Assembly: GCF_000378065.1 (NCBI RefSeq)
Contig: NZ_KB899147.1
Span: 1-64,000 of the forward strand
Length of the DNA: 64,000 nt
Direction of reading: 5' to 3'
Origin: Porphyromonas gulae DSM 15663
GTDB taxonomy: Bacteria > Bacteroidota > Bacteroidia > Bacteroidales > Porphyromonadaceae
Shown here: in pieces, positions 28,217 through 36,704 of the stretch
Layout of the letters: every line of letters begins with the position of its first letter
Position numbering within the stretch: the first letter of the stretch is position 1
The notes under the pieces: generated by a model
Told to the model about the DNA's origin: nothing
What the model saw: only the letters and a program-made list of their open reading frames with translations
Database searches by the model: none
Position numbers and translations under genes: made by a program

Positions 28217-29170
28217 TCAGAGGAAACGAATGCTTTTATACTTTGCATCTCTATTCTTCGTATTGCTCAATGGGAAAGAATAGCTGACCAGCAATTCGTG
28301 GCTTCCCCATGAGGCTTTAGCCAGTGCTGATGTCGGCCATTCGAAGGTATAGCCGGCATAGAACTTGCCCAACTGCATCCCTAAGCTCACTCCCACGGCT
28401 TGTGTGGGACGATACATCAGTGAGCCAAAGAAGCGGTTGTTGTATGACATTCCCATCGTCACATCCAAACGAGAGCTATGCCCGTCGGTAGCTGCAAAGA
28501 TAGAAGGATGCCATGCAAATAACGAATAAATGGAACGGATATTGTATCCGGCAAGGAGATAATAATGCCTTGTCAGATCTAATATATACTGTTCATTGAG
28601 CGGAATTGCCGGAGCGGTCAGATGGTTAGAGCTGAATCCGACGTACAATTCTTTGCGGCGGTAGTATATACCTGCACCGATGTCGAAGGCCTTTCCGCTC
28701 ACTCTGGTAAGGGGTATGGCCGGATCATTCTCCGTCTCAAGCTCCACCTTGGTGCCATCGAAAGCCGTATTGACGAGTCCGGCTTGGAGGGCGACGGACA
28801 GATCTCCGCCGAAGAGTTTCTGCTTGAAGGCATATTGCCCCATCAGCTCATTGATGGCAAAGAGTCCTCTCGTTTCGGTCACTACCCGAACTCCTACTCC
28901 ATGCTCTCTGTCGAAGAAGCGAATAGGCGCATCGGCCAGTACGACGAAGCTCTTAGGACTTCGGGGCATGCCTTCCCATTGTCTATTGTGCAGCGCAGTG
29001 ATGAAAATCTCTTTACGCATGCCGGCATAAGCCGGATTGTAGTAGCCGTATGCACGGGTGTACTGAGCCAGCAATAAATCGCCCTGAGCGAAAATATCTT
29101 CTCCTCCGGCCACGGTCAGGAGCAGGAGCAGAATGAGCGAACGGAAAGATTTATGCAAGACTGATGCCAC
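28217..29170 (-). CDS. porP: Type IX secretion outer-membrane protein PorP
   Basis: The 317-residue protein is a PorP/SprF-family outer-membrane barrel: a signal peptide, QGDLLLAQYTRAYGYYNPAYAGMRKEIFITALHNRQWEGMPRSPKSF (the family N-terminal motif), and many alternating strands ending in GSHELLVSYSFPLSNTKNRDAKYKSIRFL. In flavobacteria SprF proteins help surface adhesins attach; PorP is needed for gingipain secretion. No ATG precedes the signal peptide, so the start is taken as the GTG at 29170, leaving the N-terminal few residues uncertain. It heads the porPKLMN operon. Confidence 0.95.
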   Translation of the reverse strand: MASVLHKSFRSLILLLLLTVAGGEDIFAQGDLLLAQYTRAYGYYNPAYAGMRKEIFITALHNRQWEGMPRSPKSFVVLADAPIRFFDREHGVGVRVVTETRGLFAINELMGQYAFKQKLFGGDLSVALQAGLVNTAFDGTKVELETENDPAIPLTRVSGKAFDIGAGIYYRRKELYVGFSSNHLTAPAIPLNEQYILDLTRHYYLLAGYNIRSIYSLFAWHPSIFAATDGHSSRLDVTMGMSYNNRFFGSLMYRPTQAVGVSLGMQLGKFYAGYTFEWPTSALAKASWGSHELLVSYSFPLSNTKNRDAKYKSIRFL

Positions 29171-29175
29171 GGTGG

Positions 29176-29215
29176 TAAAACGAAGCCCCGAGTGCTATTA
29201 TTGCACATACGGGGC
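29176..29215 (-). terminator. Hairpin between the DUF2795 gene and porP
   Basis: GCCCCG and CGGGGC enclose an inner GTGC/GCAC pair, followed on the minus strand by TTCGTTTTACC. It may end the small upstream gene's transcript or attenuate read-through into the porP operon; no separate TAnnTTTG box was found between it and porP. Confidence 0.45.
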
Positions 29216-29239
29216 ATATTCGTTTAAGGAGATTACATT

Positions 29240-29461
29240 TTAGTACTCCTCTTCGTTGAAGAAAAAATCCTCTTTGCTCGGATAATCCGGCCAAATATCT
29301 TCTATCGATTCGTAGATTTCCCCTTCATCTTCCATTTCCTGTAGATTCTCGATGACTTCAAGAGGAGCACCCGAACGTTGTGCATAGTCTATCAACTCAT
29401 CTTTGGTTGCAGGCCAAGGAGCATCTTCCAATTTGGAGGCTAATTCTAATGTCCAGTACAT
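29240..29461 (-). CDS. DUF2795 domain protein
   Basis: Starting at MYWTLELASKLEDAPWPATK gives a 73-residue acidic cytoplasmic protein; 12 extra residues upstream are not part of the family. The DUF2795 core is LEDAPWPATKDELIDYAQRSGAPLEVIENLQEMEDEGEIYESIEDIWPDYPSKEDFFFNEEEY. The family is widespread in Bacteroidota and of unknown function. It lies 69 bp upstream of porP on the same strand, separated by a hairpin. Confidence 0.85.
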   Translation of the reverse strand: MYWTLELASKLEDAPWPATKDELIDYAQRSGAPLEVIENLQEMEDEGEIYESIEDIWPDYPSKEDFFFNEEEY

Positions 29462-29649
29462 AATGGTTAGAGTTTTTTGTCCAATAATACTTAGCATTTC
29501 ACCTCAGTCGGAAAGATTTCTAACCGACTTCGCGCAAAAATATGCGCAAAAATAGAAGAATTCTCCGGTTTGCCAGCATATACCTTTTCAGGTCAATCGG
29601 ATACCGGTCGGTTTCCTCCCATTGCTATGATCGTCCGATTCCTTTGTAC

Positions 29650-31155
29650 CTATAGCTCTTCCATGGGTATATCGATCTCCTCATCGCGTACCGGATCATA
29701 GGCCGTCAGGCTACGCAGATTGTAGTAGTAGCTCCAGTAGTGATGCAGTGCTCTGACGAGCGAGGTGCGTGCCAGGTCCTTGGCATCCTGTGCCGCATTC
29801 AGATCGAGGGTGGAAATAGCTCCGACGGTGAAAGTCTCCACGGCAGTATGATAGCGTGCCTGAGCGATACTGTCGGTACGACGCGCCAATTCGAGGACGC
29901 GAAGCTGGTTGTTGTAGTTCTCTACCAGCAGGAATATCTGCCGGTGCCAACGCTCTTCTTCCTGTCGCAGTCGATGCTCTTCGAGACGGCGGTTGCTCTC
30001 GGCCAAGCGTATCCGACCGCGTCCGCGCCCCCAATCTACGAGAGGGATACGCACGCCTACGGAGACAGAGCTGTTGTCCTTCAGACGTCCGCCGTATGCA
30101 TCGTGCAGATTGTCCGCCTGTCCGGCATATCCGATTTGGGCCATCAGTTCGATGGAGAAGCGTTCGGATTTGGCTCGGGCCAGTGAGCGATCGGCTTCGA
30201 GCATCCTGCGCTTCATCTCTCCGACGAACGGATGATTGCGTCCGGCCAGCTCCATCACCCGTTCATAGCTTACGGGTGTGAAGACCGTATCGGCCGGTAT
30301 AGAGAGTGAGAGGACTTCATCCGGCTGCAAACCGAGGAAAATGCTCAGGGACATCTCCGCTCCGCGCAGGGCTGTACGGCTCGAAAGAATTGCCGAAGAA
30401 GCCGAAGCATAGCTGATCTCCACGGCTCGCAATTCGTTTTCGGATAGCTTCCCTATCTTCTTTTTGGCGCGCGCCACTTCGACCAGCTTCGCCGTGTTGC
30501 GGAGGTTGGTCTCGGCATTGTTGTACTCTTCCCGTGCCAGCAGGGCCGAAAAGTAATGATCTATGCAGCTTACGCTCACTTCCTCCGTATTGGCCACGAA
30601 TCGCCGGCGAGCCTCTTCGTAGCGCACAGGTTCTATGCGGCGACTCCATTTCATTTCGTTCAGTCCGAAGAGCGGTTGGCTCAGGGTCAGGCTTATCGGT
30701 ACGCTCATGAAATGCCTGTTGGCACCTTCCGTGCCGAGCGGATTGATATGCTCGAGCGAACTCACCAGAGAGAGTTTGCCGCCCGTAAGCCATATATTCT
30801 GATCCACGGATATATGCCCTGACAGGCGCAGCGCATTGGAGCGGACGAAGCTGTAAGAGCCGTCCGGCTGCTGATAGAGCGAATAGGCACGCCTGTAGTC
30901 CGGCAGTGTAGCTGTCAGGTTCACTCCGGGCAGCAGTTCCGCCCGATAGGTGCGCCACTGCCAGTAGGCCGCCCGAAGCTCTTGCAGTGCCACGGCTGCA
31001 TCCACACTCTGCTTTCGTGCCAGCCGGATGGCTTCCGTGAGGGACAAAGGGGATGGATCCGTAGCGGCAACCTGCTGTGCCGAAACCTCGCTCCACGGAG
31101 TCAGGCTCAGGGAGGCAAAGCAGAGGGAGAGGACGAAAAGGCTTTTTTTCTTCAT
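29650..31155 (-). CDS. TolC-family outer-membrane efflux protein
   Basis: The 501-residue protein has a signal peptide (residues 1-26) and two outer-membrane-efflux-protein repeats (LSLTEAIRLARKQSVDAAVALQELRAAYW and, in the second half, RKRMLEADRSLARAKSERFSIELMAQIGYAG-type segments) rich in long amphipathic helices, as in TolC/OprM. It should form the trimeric outer-membrane duct for the efflux operon on the other strand. The divergent gap between them contains a long inverted repeat that could control both. Confidence 0.93.
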   Translation of the reverse strand: MKKKSLFVLSLCFASLSLTPWSEVSAQQVAATDPSPLSLTEAIRLARKQSVDAAVALQELRAAYWQWRTYRAELLPGVNLTATLPDYRRAYSLYQQPDGSYSFVRSNALRLSGHISVDQNIWLTGGKLSLVSSLEHINPLGTEGANRHFMSVPISLTLSQPLFGLNEMKWSRRIEPVRYEEARRRFVANTEEVSVSCIDHYFSALLAREEYNNAETNLRNTAKLVEVARAKKKIGKLSENELRAVEISYASASSAILSSRTALRGAEMSLSIFLGLQPDEVLSLSIPADTVFTPVSYERVMELAGRNHPFVGEMKRRMLEADRSLARAKSERFSIELMAQIGYAGQADNLHDAYGGRLKDNSSVSVGVRIPLVDWGRGRGRIRLAESNRRLEEHRLRQEEERWHRQIFLLVENYNNQLRVLELARRTDSIAQARYHTAVETFTVGAISTLDLNAAQDAKDLARTSLVRALHHYWSYYYNLRSLTAYDPVRDEEIDIPMEEL

Positions 31156-31243
31156 TTTTCTTTCGTTTTATTGCACCTTTCCGACGGCAAAGCTTATGCC
31201 ACCACCCTTAAAAGGCTGATAATATGCAGGTTTTCTCCGATGG

Positions 31244-31307
31244 CGAAGTGTCCGACTGTCCGGAAACGAACACCCGAACTGTCCGAAAACGGACAGTGGA
31301 CACTTCG
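31244..31307. promoter_or_regulatory. Long inverted repeat between divergent tolC and hlyD genes
   Basis: CGAAGTGTCCGACTGTCCG at 31244-31262 is nearly complementary to CGGACAGTGGACACTTCG at 31290-31307 (one extra G in the left arm). The block ACTGTCCG appears a third time at 31278-31285, exactly 23 bp after its first copy. The position between divergent efflux genes fits an operator or a binding-site cluster; a pure RNA stem is the alternative. Confidence 0.6.
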
Positions 31308-31417
31308 GTCGATCGAATAAGTGACTGATAATGAGGACGGGGGATTGTTTGGCATGGCATTTGCTCCTCGGAAGGCGGTGAGCAACGAAGCTCGCACCGG
31401 AAAAAAGAAAACGATTC

Positions 31418-32668
31418 ATGGACAGACAAGTTTCGCCCGAACGGCTCAAACGTGAAAAGCAAAGACGTTACCTCATCATAGCAGCTTCGGCAGTCATTCT
31501 CTTCTTCGGGGGATGGTGGTTGCTCTCCTCCATGCAAGGCTCCATATCCGCAGCCTCTCTGCGTTTGGGGCGGGTGGACAAAGGAGAAGTGCAGATCGCT
31601 ACCTCAGCTTCCGGCGAAGTGGTACCGGCTTTCGAGGAGATCATCACTTCGCCGGTGCAGGCACGCTTGATAGCTGTGCTTAGGCATGCAGGCGATTCGG
31701 TACACCGAGGTGAACCCTTGTTGGAACTGGACTTGCAGTCCGTGCGCACGGAGTTCGAGAAATTGCAGGACGAACTGCGGATGAAGCAGACCCAACTGCA
31801 TCGGCAGGAAGTACAACTCCGCGGAGAGCTCAATGCCAAGCGACGCGAACTCAAGGTCAAAGCCATGCAGAACGACCGCCGAAGAGCAGAGCTCCAGAGC
31901 GAAAGATATTTGGATAGCATCGGAGCAGGTACAACGGATAAGGTACGCGAGATAGAGCTGGCCAATCGTGTGGCAGCACTCGAATACGAGGGTATGGTGG
32001 AAAACCTGCGCGATCGTGAGGCCACGGCTGCTGCCGAACAGGCTGCTGCCCGGCTGGAAATAGAGATATTCAGGAAGACTTTGGAGGAGAAACGCCGTCA
32101 GCTGGATGATGCCCGGATCGCTTCTCCTCGTGACGGAGTGCTCACTTTCGTACTCAGCGAGGTGGGTACGCTTATCGGTGCAGGCTCTCAAGTGGCCACC
32201 GTGAGCGATCCGAAGCACTTCCGTATTCAGGCCGACATAGCGGACGACTATGCCCAACGCCTTTCGGTCGGTGCCAAAGCAGTGGTAAATCTCGATGGCC
32301 GTCGTATAGAAGGAACGGTGACGAACATCACTCCTGCTGCCAAGAATGGAGTGGTACGCTTCTATGTGGGATTGTCGGCAGACGAGACGTACGCACTGCG
32401 TTCGGGCTTGAAAGTCAGCGTCTATGTGCTCACGGCTCTCAGAAACGAATGTGTGCGGATCCCCTTCGGCAATTACTATCACGGCGAAGGCCTGTATGAA
32501 ATGTACGTGCGCCGAGGCAGTACGCTGGTACGTCGGGAGGTACGTCTGGGCGGAAGCGGCGAATCGTTCGTGGAGGTCATGTCCGGTCTCGAACCCGGCG
32601 AAGAGGTCGTACTCCAGACCCTGGATGCAGCATTCCGCAATAGCAAGAAGATCAAGCTGAAAGACTGA
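31418..32668 (+). CDS. HlyD-family periplasmic adaptor of an ABC efflux pump
   Basis: The 416-residue membrane-fusion protein has one N-terminal membrane helix (about 20-40), a lipoyl/barrel-sandwich domain split by a long coiled-coil hairpin (residues about 105-230, FEKLQDELRMKQTQLHRQEVQL... AAARLEIEIFRKTLEEKRRQLDDARIASPRDGVL), and a beta-barrel domain to the C-terminus. It would link the inner-membrane MacB-type transporter to TolC. It heads the operon with the ATPase and two permeases. Confidence 0.94.
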   Translation: MDRQVSPERLKREKQRRYLIIAASAVILFFGGWWLLSSMQGSISAASLRLGRVDKGEVQIATSASGEVVPAFEEIITSPVQARLIAVLRHAGDSVHRGEPLLELDLQSVRTEFEKLQDELRMKQTQLHRQEVQLRGELNAKRRELKVKAMQNDRRRAELQSERYLDSIGAGTTDKVREIELANRVAALEYEGMVENLRDREATAAAEQAAARLEIEIFRKTLEEKRRQLDDARIASPRDGVLTFVLSEVGTLIGAGSQVATVSDPKHFRIQADIADDYAQRLSVGAKAVVNLDGRRIEGTVTNITPAAKNGVVRFYVGLSADETYALRSGLKVSVYVLTALRNECVRIPFGNYYHGEGLYEMYVRRGSTLVRREVRLGGSGESFVEVMSGLEPGEEVVLQTLDAAFRNSKKIKLKD

Positions 32669-32747
32669 GGACGTACGAGTCCGGGAGTCTGCCCTCCATC
32701 CGGAGAGAATGATAATAAGAAACCATAACGAAACATAACAGAACAAT

Positions 32748-33419
32748 ATGGATGCAATCAAACTGACCAACGTGAGTCGCATCTTCCGTGCCGGCCTGAT
32801 GGAAACGGCCGCTTTGGAGGATATCAACATCAGCGTAAACGGCGGCGAGTTCCTTTCCGTCATGGGACCGAGCGGATGCGGTAAGAGTACGCTCCTCAAC
32901 GTCATGGGTCTGCTGGACCGTCCTACCACGGGGACAGTGGAAATCCTCGGACAGACGGTACACTCCATGAACGACAAGGCTTTGGCCGCTTTCCGCAATG
33001 AAAAGCTGGGATTCGTATTTCAGAGTTTTCATCTCGTCAATACGCTCAATGTGCTGGACAACGCCATGCTGCCGCTCCTCTATCGCCGCATGAGCGAAAG
33101 CAAAAGAAGGAAGGCAGCGTACGAAGTCCTCGAGCGCATGGAAATGACGCATCGGCTGCGCCATTATCCCCAACAGCTCTCCGGAGGTCAATGCCAACGC
33201 GTGGCCATTGCCCGCGCCATTGTAGGCAATCCCGAGATTATCCTCGCCGACGAACCTACCGGTAACCTCGATTCCAAAATGGGGGCGGAAGTAATGAGTA
33301 TCCTTCATCGGCTCAATACAGAGGACGGACGTACCATCGTCATGGTCACTCACAACGAATTGCAAGCCCGGGAGACGAGTCGGACCATCCGAATGTTTGA
33401 CGGGCATCAGGTGGGCTAA
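32748..33419 (+). CDS. ABC transporter ATP-binding protein (MacB/LolD type)
   Basis: The 223-residue ATPase has Walker A (GPSGCGKST), the Q-loop (FVFQSFHLV), the signature LSGGQCQRVAIARAI, Walker B (IILADEPTGNLDS) and the H-loop (MVTHNE). The length and the DEPTGNLDS pattern are typical of MacB/LolD/FtsE ATPases that pair with FtsX-like permeases. The two permeases downstream are the expected partners. It lies 79 bp after hlyD. Confidence 0.96.
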   Translation: MDAIKLTNVSRIFRAGLMETAALEDINISVNGGEFLSVMGPSGCGKSTLLNVMGLLDRPTTGTVEILGQTVHSMNDKALAAFRNEKLGFVFQSFHLVNTLNVLDNAMLPLLYRRMSESKRRKAAYEVLERMEMTHRLRHYPQQLSGGQCQRVAIARAIVGNPEIILADEPTGNLDSKMGAEVMSILHRLNTEDGRTIVMVTHNELQARETSRTIRMFDGHQVG

Positions 33420-33488
33420 TCAGGTGAAATACAGGGTTTTAATGATCATCCTTGAGAGATGCCCGGATCGACCTCAAAAGGGGGCTAA

Positions 33489-33603
33489 ACCAAACTATAT
33501 AGTTTGACCAAACCAAAGTATATAGTTTGGTTCAACCAAAGTATATAGTTCAGTCAGACCAAACTATATAGTTTAGTCAGACCAAAGTATATAGTTTGAT
33601 TCG
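33489..33603 (+). repeat. Five tandem palindromes, 23-bp period
   Basis: Copies begin with ACCAAA at 33489, 33512, 33535, 33558 and 33581, exactly 23 bp apart. Each carries a core of AAACTATATAGTTT or AAAGTATATAGTTT and then a variable 3-5 bp link. The first type is a perfect palindrome, the second has one central-arm mismatch. The array fills most of the gap between the ATPase and the first permease and would be transcribed with them. Confidence 0.9.
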
Positions 33604-33729
33604 GCCCTTCCAAAAGGATAGAAAAAGCATATCGCAAAGATGGTATCGGAGGTTCGGGACAGAGGTTCCCCCCTTCCCATTCGGACGCCTTCCGCATCCA
33701 TCGAAATAACCGCACAAGAGACAGAAACA

Positions 33730-35016
33730 ATGAAAAGATATATCAGACAATCGTGGCAAATCATCCGGCAGAATCCGGTGCTCAGCGTTATCGGCATTAT
33801 CGGTACGGCCTTTGCCATTTGTATGGTCATGGTACTGGTGCAGCAAGAGTATATGAAGGTGGGAAGGTTCTCGCCCGAAAGCAATCGTTCGCGCTGGTTG
33901 GTGACCCGAGGTGCCACCATGACGACGAAGGACACAACGAGAAACATGACCATGAATACCAACTTGGGTGGGTATCAGGTATTAGAGATATTCCGCAAGC
34001 TCGAAACACCCGAAGCCGTGACCGCTTTCGAGGGACTTTCCATACCTGAGCCGGGCCATGAACCGCGCTTCTGCGTACGCGAAGGCGAGCAGGAAGTCCC
34101 CGTCACGACGAGATATACGGACGAGGCTTTCTGGCAGGTGTTCGATTTTTCTTTCGTCGCCGGCAAGCATTATACCGAGGCGGATGCCCGATCGAATATC
34201 TCCGTGGCAGTCATTACCGACAGGTTGGCGCGCCGGTTCTTCGGCTCTTCGAGCGAGGCTATCGGCCGGCAAGCTCTGATCAATGGGCGCAAATACACCG
34301 TCTGCGGAGTGGTGCGCCATGTGACCCCTTTCTGCAACTTCGCCTATGGAGATGTATGGATGCCTGTGTTCAGGCTGTACGAAGAAAGAGTGAAGAACAA
34401 CCTATTCTCCAGATTCAATGTAATCTGTCTGGCCAAAAGCCCGAAGGACTTCGATGCCATCAAGGAAGAAGTCGGGGCCTTGACTGCCAAGTGCAATAGT
34501 GTGCAGGAGAAATTCAATATCAGCTTTCCCGGCCAACCTGCCGATCAGTTCACGACGATGCACCGCAAATTCCGTCGCGATGAAACCGAAGCCTCAGAGT
34601 ATCGCCGTCGCTTCATTCTCCTCCTGTCGCTATTTCTGTGCATCCCGGCTATCAATCTTTCGGGTATGACTCTTAGCCGTATGCGTCGCCGTTTGGCCGA
34701 ATTGGGTGTACGACGCTCTTTCGGAGCTGTCCGATCCGATATAGTCCGTCAGGTACTGGCAGAGAATATGCTGATCAGTCTGATAGGAGGGGCTTTCGGA
34801 TTGCTTTTGAGTTATCTGGTCATGGCCCTCTTTCCCTCGTGGCTCCTCAGCGTGGGGAGCTGGGGAATGATGCAGGGCGACATCAACGGAGCCATGTTCA
34901 ATCCCGTCATTTTCCTGATAGCTCTGATCTTCTGTGTGCTGATCAATCTGCTCAGTGCCTTTATTCCTGCCTGGCGTATATCCAAGACTCCCATCGTAGA
35001 ATCCCTCTCCCACTAA
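33730..35016 (+). CDS. MacB-type ABC permease 1
   Basis: Starting at MKRYIRQSWQIIRQNPVLSV gives 428 residues; the 30 residues upstream in the open frame are not family-like. The layout is one N-terminal membrane helix, a large periplasmic MacB-PCD domain (about 50-280), and three C-terminal FtsX-domain helices with the RRRLAELGVRRSFGAVRSDIVRQVLAENMLISLIGGAFG coupling segment. It would dimerise with permease 2 and use the ATPase upstream. The substrate is unknown. Its 5' gap of 310 bp holds the palindrome array. Confidence 0.92.
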   Translation: MKRYIRQSWQIIRQNPVLSVIGIIGTAFAICMVMVLVQQEYMKVGRFSPESNRSRWLVTRGATMTTKDTTRNMTMNTNLGGYQVLEIFRKLETPEAVTAFEGLSIPEPGHEPRFCVREGEQEVPVTTRYTDEAFWQVFDFSFVAGKHYTEADARSNISVAVITDRLARRFFGSSSEAIGRQALINGRKYTVCGVVRHVTPFCNFAYGDVWMPVFRLYEERVKNNLFSRFNVICLAKSPKDFDAIKEEVGALTAKCNSVQEKFNISFPGQPADQFTTMHRKFRRDETEASEYRRRFILLLSLFLCIPAINLSGMTLSRMRRRLAELGVRRSFGAVRSDIVRQVLAENMLISLIGGAFGLLLSYLVMALFPSWLLSVGSWGMMQGDINGAMFNPVIFLIALIFCVLINLLSAFIPAWRISKTPIVESLSH

Positions 35017-35037
35017 CCTCATCATACAGATATTATC

Positions 35038-36366
35038 ATGCTACATCATATTATCAAGATCATCCGCGCCGAACGTCGTGCCAACCTCTGGATATGGCTG
35101 GAGATGCTCGTCGTATGCGGCCTGCTTTGGTTCGTCACGGACTATGCTCTGGCAGCCCTGCGTGCCTGGACACGCCCGTTGAACTACGATATAGAACACG
35201 TGTACCGCCTTACCCTTGCAACTGTGCAAAAAGATAAGGACGGAAAACGGAAAGAGATGTCCGCCGATCAGGGAAAAACCATGATGCAAACCCTCGATCT
35301 GATTGCTGCATATCCCGGAGTGGAAGCGGCTTGTCTCCAACAGTGGGGCGGTCATTATTCCTCTTCGTCAAGCAACAGTAGCTTTCAACTGGACACCGTA
35401 TCACTCATAAACGTTGAGGATCGAATGGTTTCGCCGGATTATTTCCGTGTGTTTCGTGTCTATGGAGCCGATGGTTCTTCGCCGGAAGTGATGGTGGAAC
35501 GATTCGGCAAACTTCGCATGAACGATCTCCAACGGGACTACTATCTCTCGCGCAATGCCCTCGACTATGTGGAGAAAGTCAATGGCGAAGGACGAGAAAG
35601 CGACCTCCGCTACATAGGCATGTCGGACAGCATCAACTACAACATGGTATCCGTTGTCGATGGCGTCCAAAGCGAAAAGAGTATCCGATACAATCAGACA
35701 CTGCGAGGACTCATACCGGATCAGCCCAAAAACGAAGCCGAAAGTACCGGCTATGTCAGCCTGAAGCCCATCACGGAGGAGTACATTTCGCAAAACGAGC
35801 TGACATCTTACTCCGTCTATCTGCGTGTCTCTCCCGAAACGGATACGCCGGACTTCAAAGAGCAGTTTATGAAAAGGATGAAAGCCGTGACCAAGGACGA
35901 TACTTATCCTGTACTGACGATGAATGCTGTCAGTGAAGACCGGGCAGGGATATTGGCCGATCCTGTCCGGCAGATCAATAATCATCTGGCCATCGGTTTC
36001 TTCCTCCTGCTCAATATATTCCTCGGCATCGTCGGCACCTTCTGGGTGCGAACCGAGCAGCGACGCGCCGAAGTAGGAATCCGCCGTGTAGTGGGATCCA
36101 CGAACAGGAGCGTATTCTCGCTCATGTTCGGCGAGGGGATTATACTGATGACACTGGCTTTCGTGCCTGCGGCCGTAGCCGCATGGTACGTCATGTTCCA
36201 TACCGATCTTTGCGACATCAAGGTGTTTCCTGTCGGCTGGGGACGTCTTTTGCTCGGATTGGGGTGTACTTATTTGCAGATGCTGCTGATGGTTTTTCTC
36301 GGCACATTCATTCCCGTACTGCGTGCTTTGCGTGTGCCTCCGACCGAGGCTATCCGCAGCGAGTAG
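35038..36366 (+). CDS. MacB-type ABC permease 2
   Basis: The 442-residue protein repeats the permease 1 plan: an N-terminal helix (about 16-36), a periplasmic domain with little similarity to permease 1, and three C-terminal FtsX helices containing RTEQRRAEVGIRRVVGSTNRSVFSLMFGEGIILM and the final VLRALRVPPTEAIRSE. It follows permease 1 by 21 bp. The two permeases probably form a heterodimer. Confidence 0.92.
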   Translation: MLHHIIKIIRAERRANLWIWLEMLVVCGLLWFVTDYALAALRAWTRPLNYDIEHVYRLTLATVQKDKDGKRKEMSADQGKTMMQTLDLIAAYPGVEAACLQQWGGHYSSSSSNSSFQLDTVSLINVEDRMVSPDYFRVFRVYGADGSSPEVMVERFGKLRMNDLQRDYYLSRNALDYVEKVNGEGRESDLRYIGMSDSINYNMVSVVDGVQSEKSIRYNQTLRGLIPDQPKNEAESTGYVSLKPITEEYISQNELTSYSVYLRVSPETDTPDFKEQFMKRMKAVTKDDTYPVLTMNAVSEDRAGILADPVRQINNHLAIGFFLLLNIFLGIVGTFWVRTEQRRAEVGIRRVVGSTNRSVFSLMFGEGIILMTLAFVPAAVAAWYVMFHTDLCDIKVFPVGWGRLLLGLGCTYLQMLLMVFLGTFIPVLRALRVPPTEAIRSE

Positions 36367-36465
36367 GGGAGGATGGGATCCATTCCCCCACGTTCTCCCT
36401 ATACCTTATTATATATAGCAGCGACAAAACGGCCGTATCGTAGTACAACGATCCGCCTAAGCTCG

Positions 36466-36507
36466 AAGGGGCAGGAGCCGATACAGGCCTCCTGTCCCTT
36501 TGTCGTC
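36466..36507 (+). terminator. Terminator-like hairpin after the efflux operon
   Basis: A 12-bp stem (AAGGGGCAGGAG with CTCCTGTCCCTT, one G-U pair) surrounds an 11-base loop. The tail has few T residues close by, so it may be a Rho-assisted or processed end. Confidence 0.5.
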
Positions 36508-36585
36508 AGGCCTTTATTTGCAGTTTGCAAACCGGAAAAGAGACAAAACCTCCATTCATAATAGGAGATTTTGGTTCGGCTTCCC

Positions 36586-36593
36586 TACCTTTG
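36586..36593 (+). promoter_or_regulatory. Candidate -7 box (TACCTTTG) for maeB
   Basis: TACCTTTG is the same box as at pheS and fits TAnnTTTG. It is 112 bp before the maeB start. Confidence 0.5.
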
Positions 36594-36704
36594 TGTGCCA
36601 ATAGCTCCATACGGATTTGTCGGAATTTGTTTCTTCTCAGACATTTCGTGTGCTATTGCTTGGGAAATAAACCCGACAAAACAGAAACGATACTACCTAT
36701 TATA

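Larger units (their letters stand above)
36367..36704. other. Intergenic region between efflux operon and maeB
   Basis: It holds a terminator-like hairpin for the efflux operon (36466-36507) and the maeB promoter box (36586-36593). The long open frame running into maeB across this region has no family similarity before the MMNSKLEEQ start. Confidence 0.5.

Noticed and set aside
31604-32998. 464-codon minus-strand open frame over hlyD
   Set aside because: Antisense to hlyD and the ABC ATPase gene, with no family features.
33489-33603. CRISPR array
   Set aside because: Repeat-like units are 23 bp apart with only a few bases between palindromes; there are no spacers of 30 bp or more and no cas genes.
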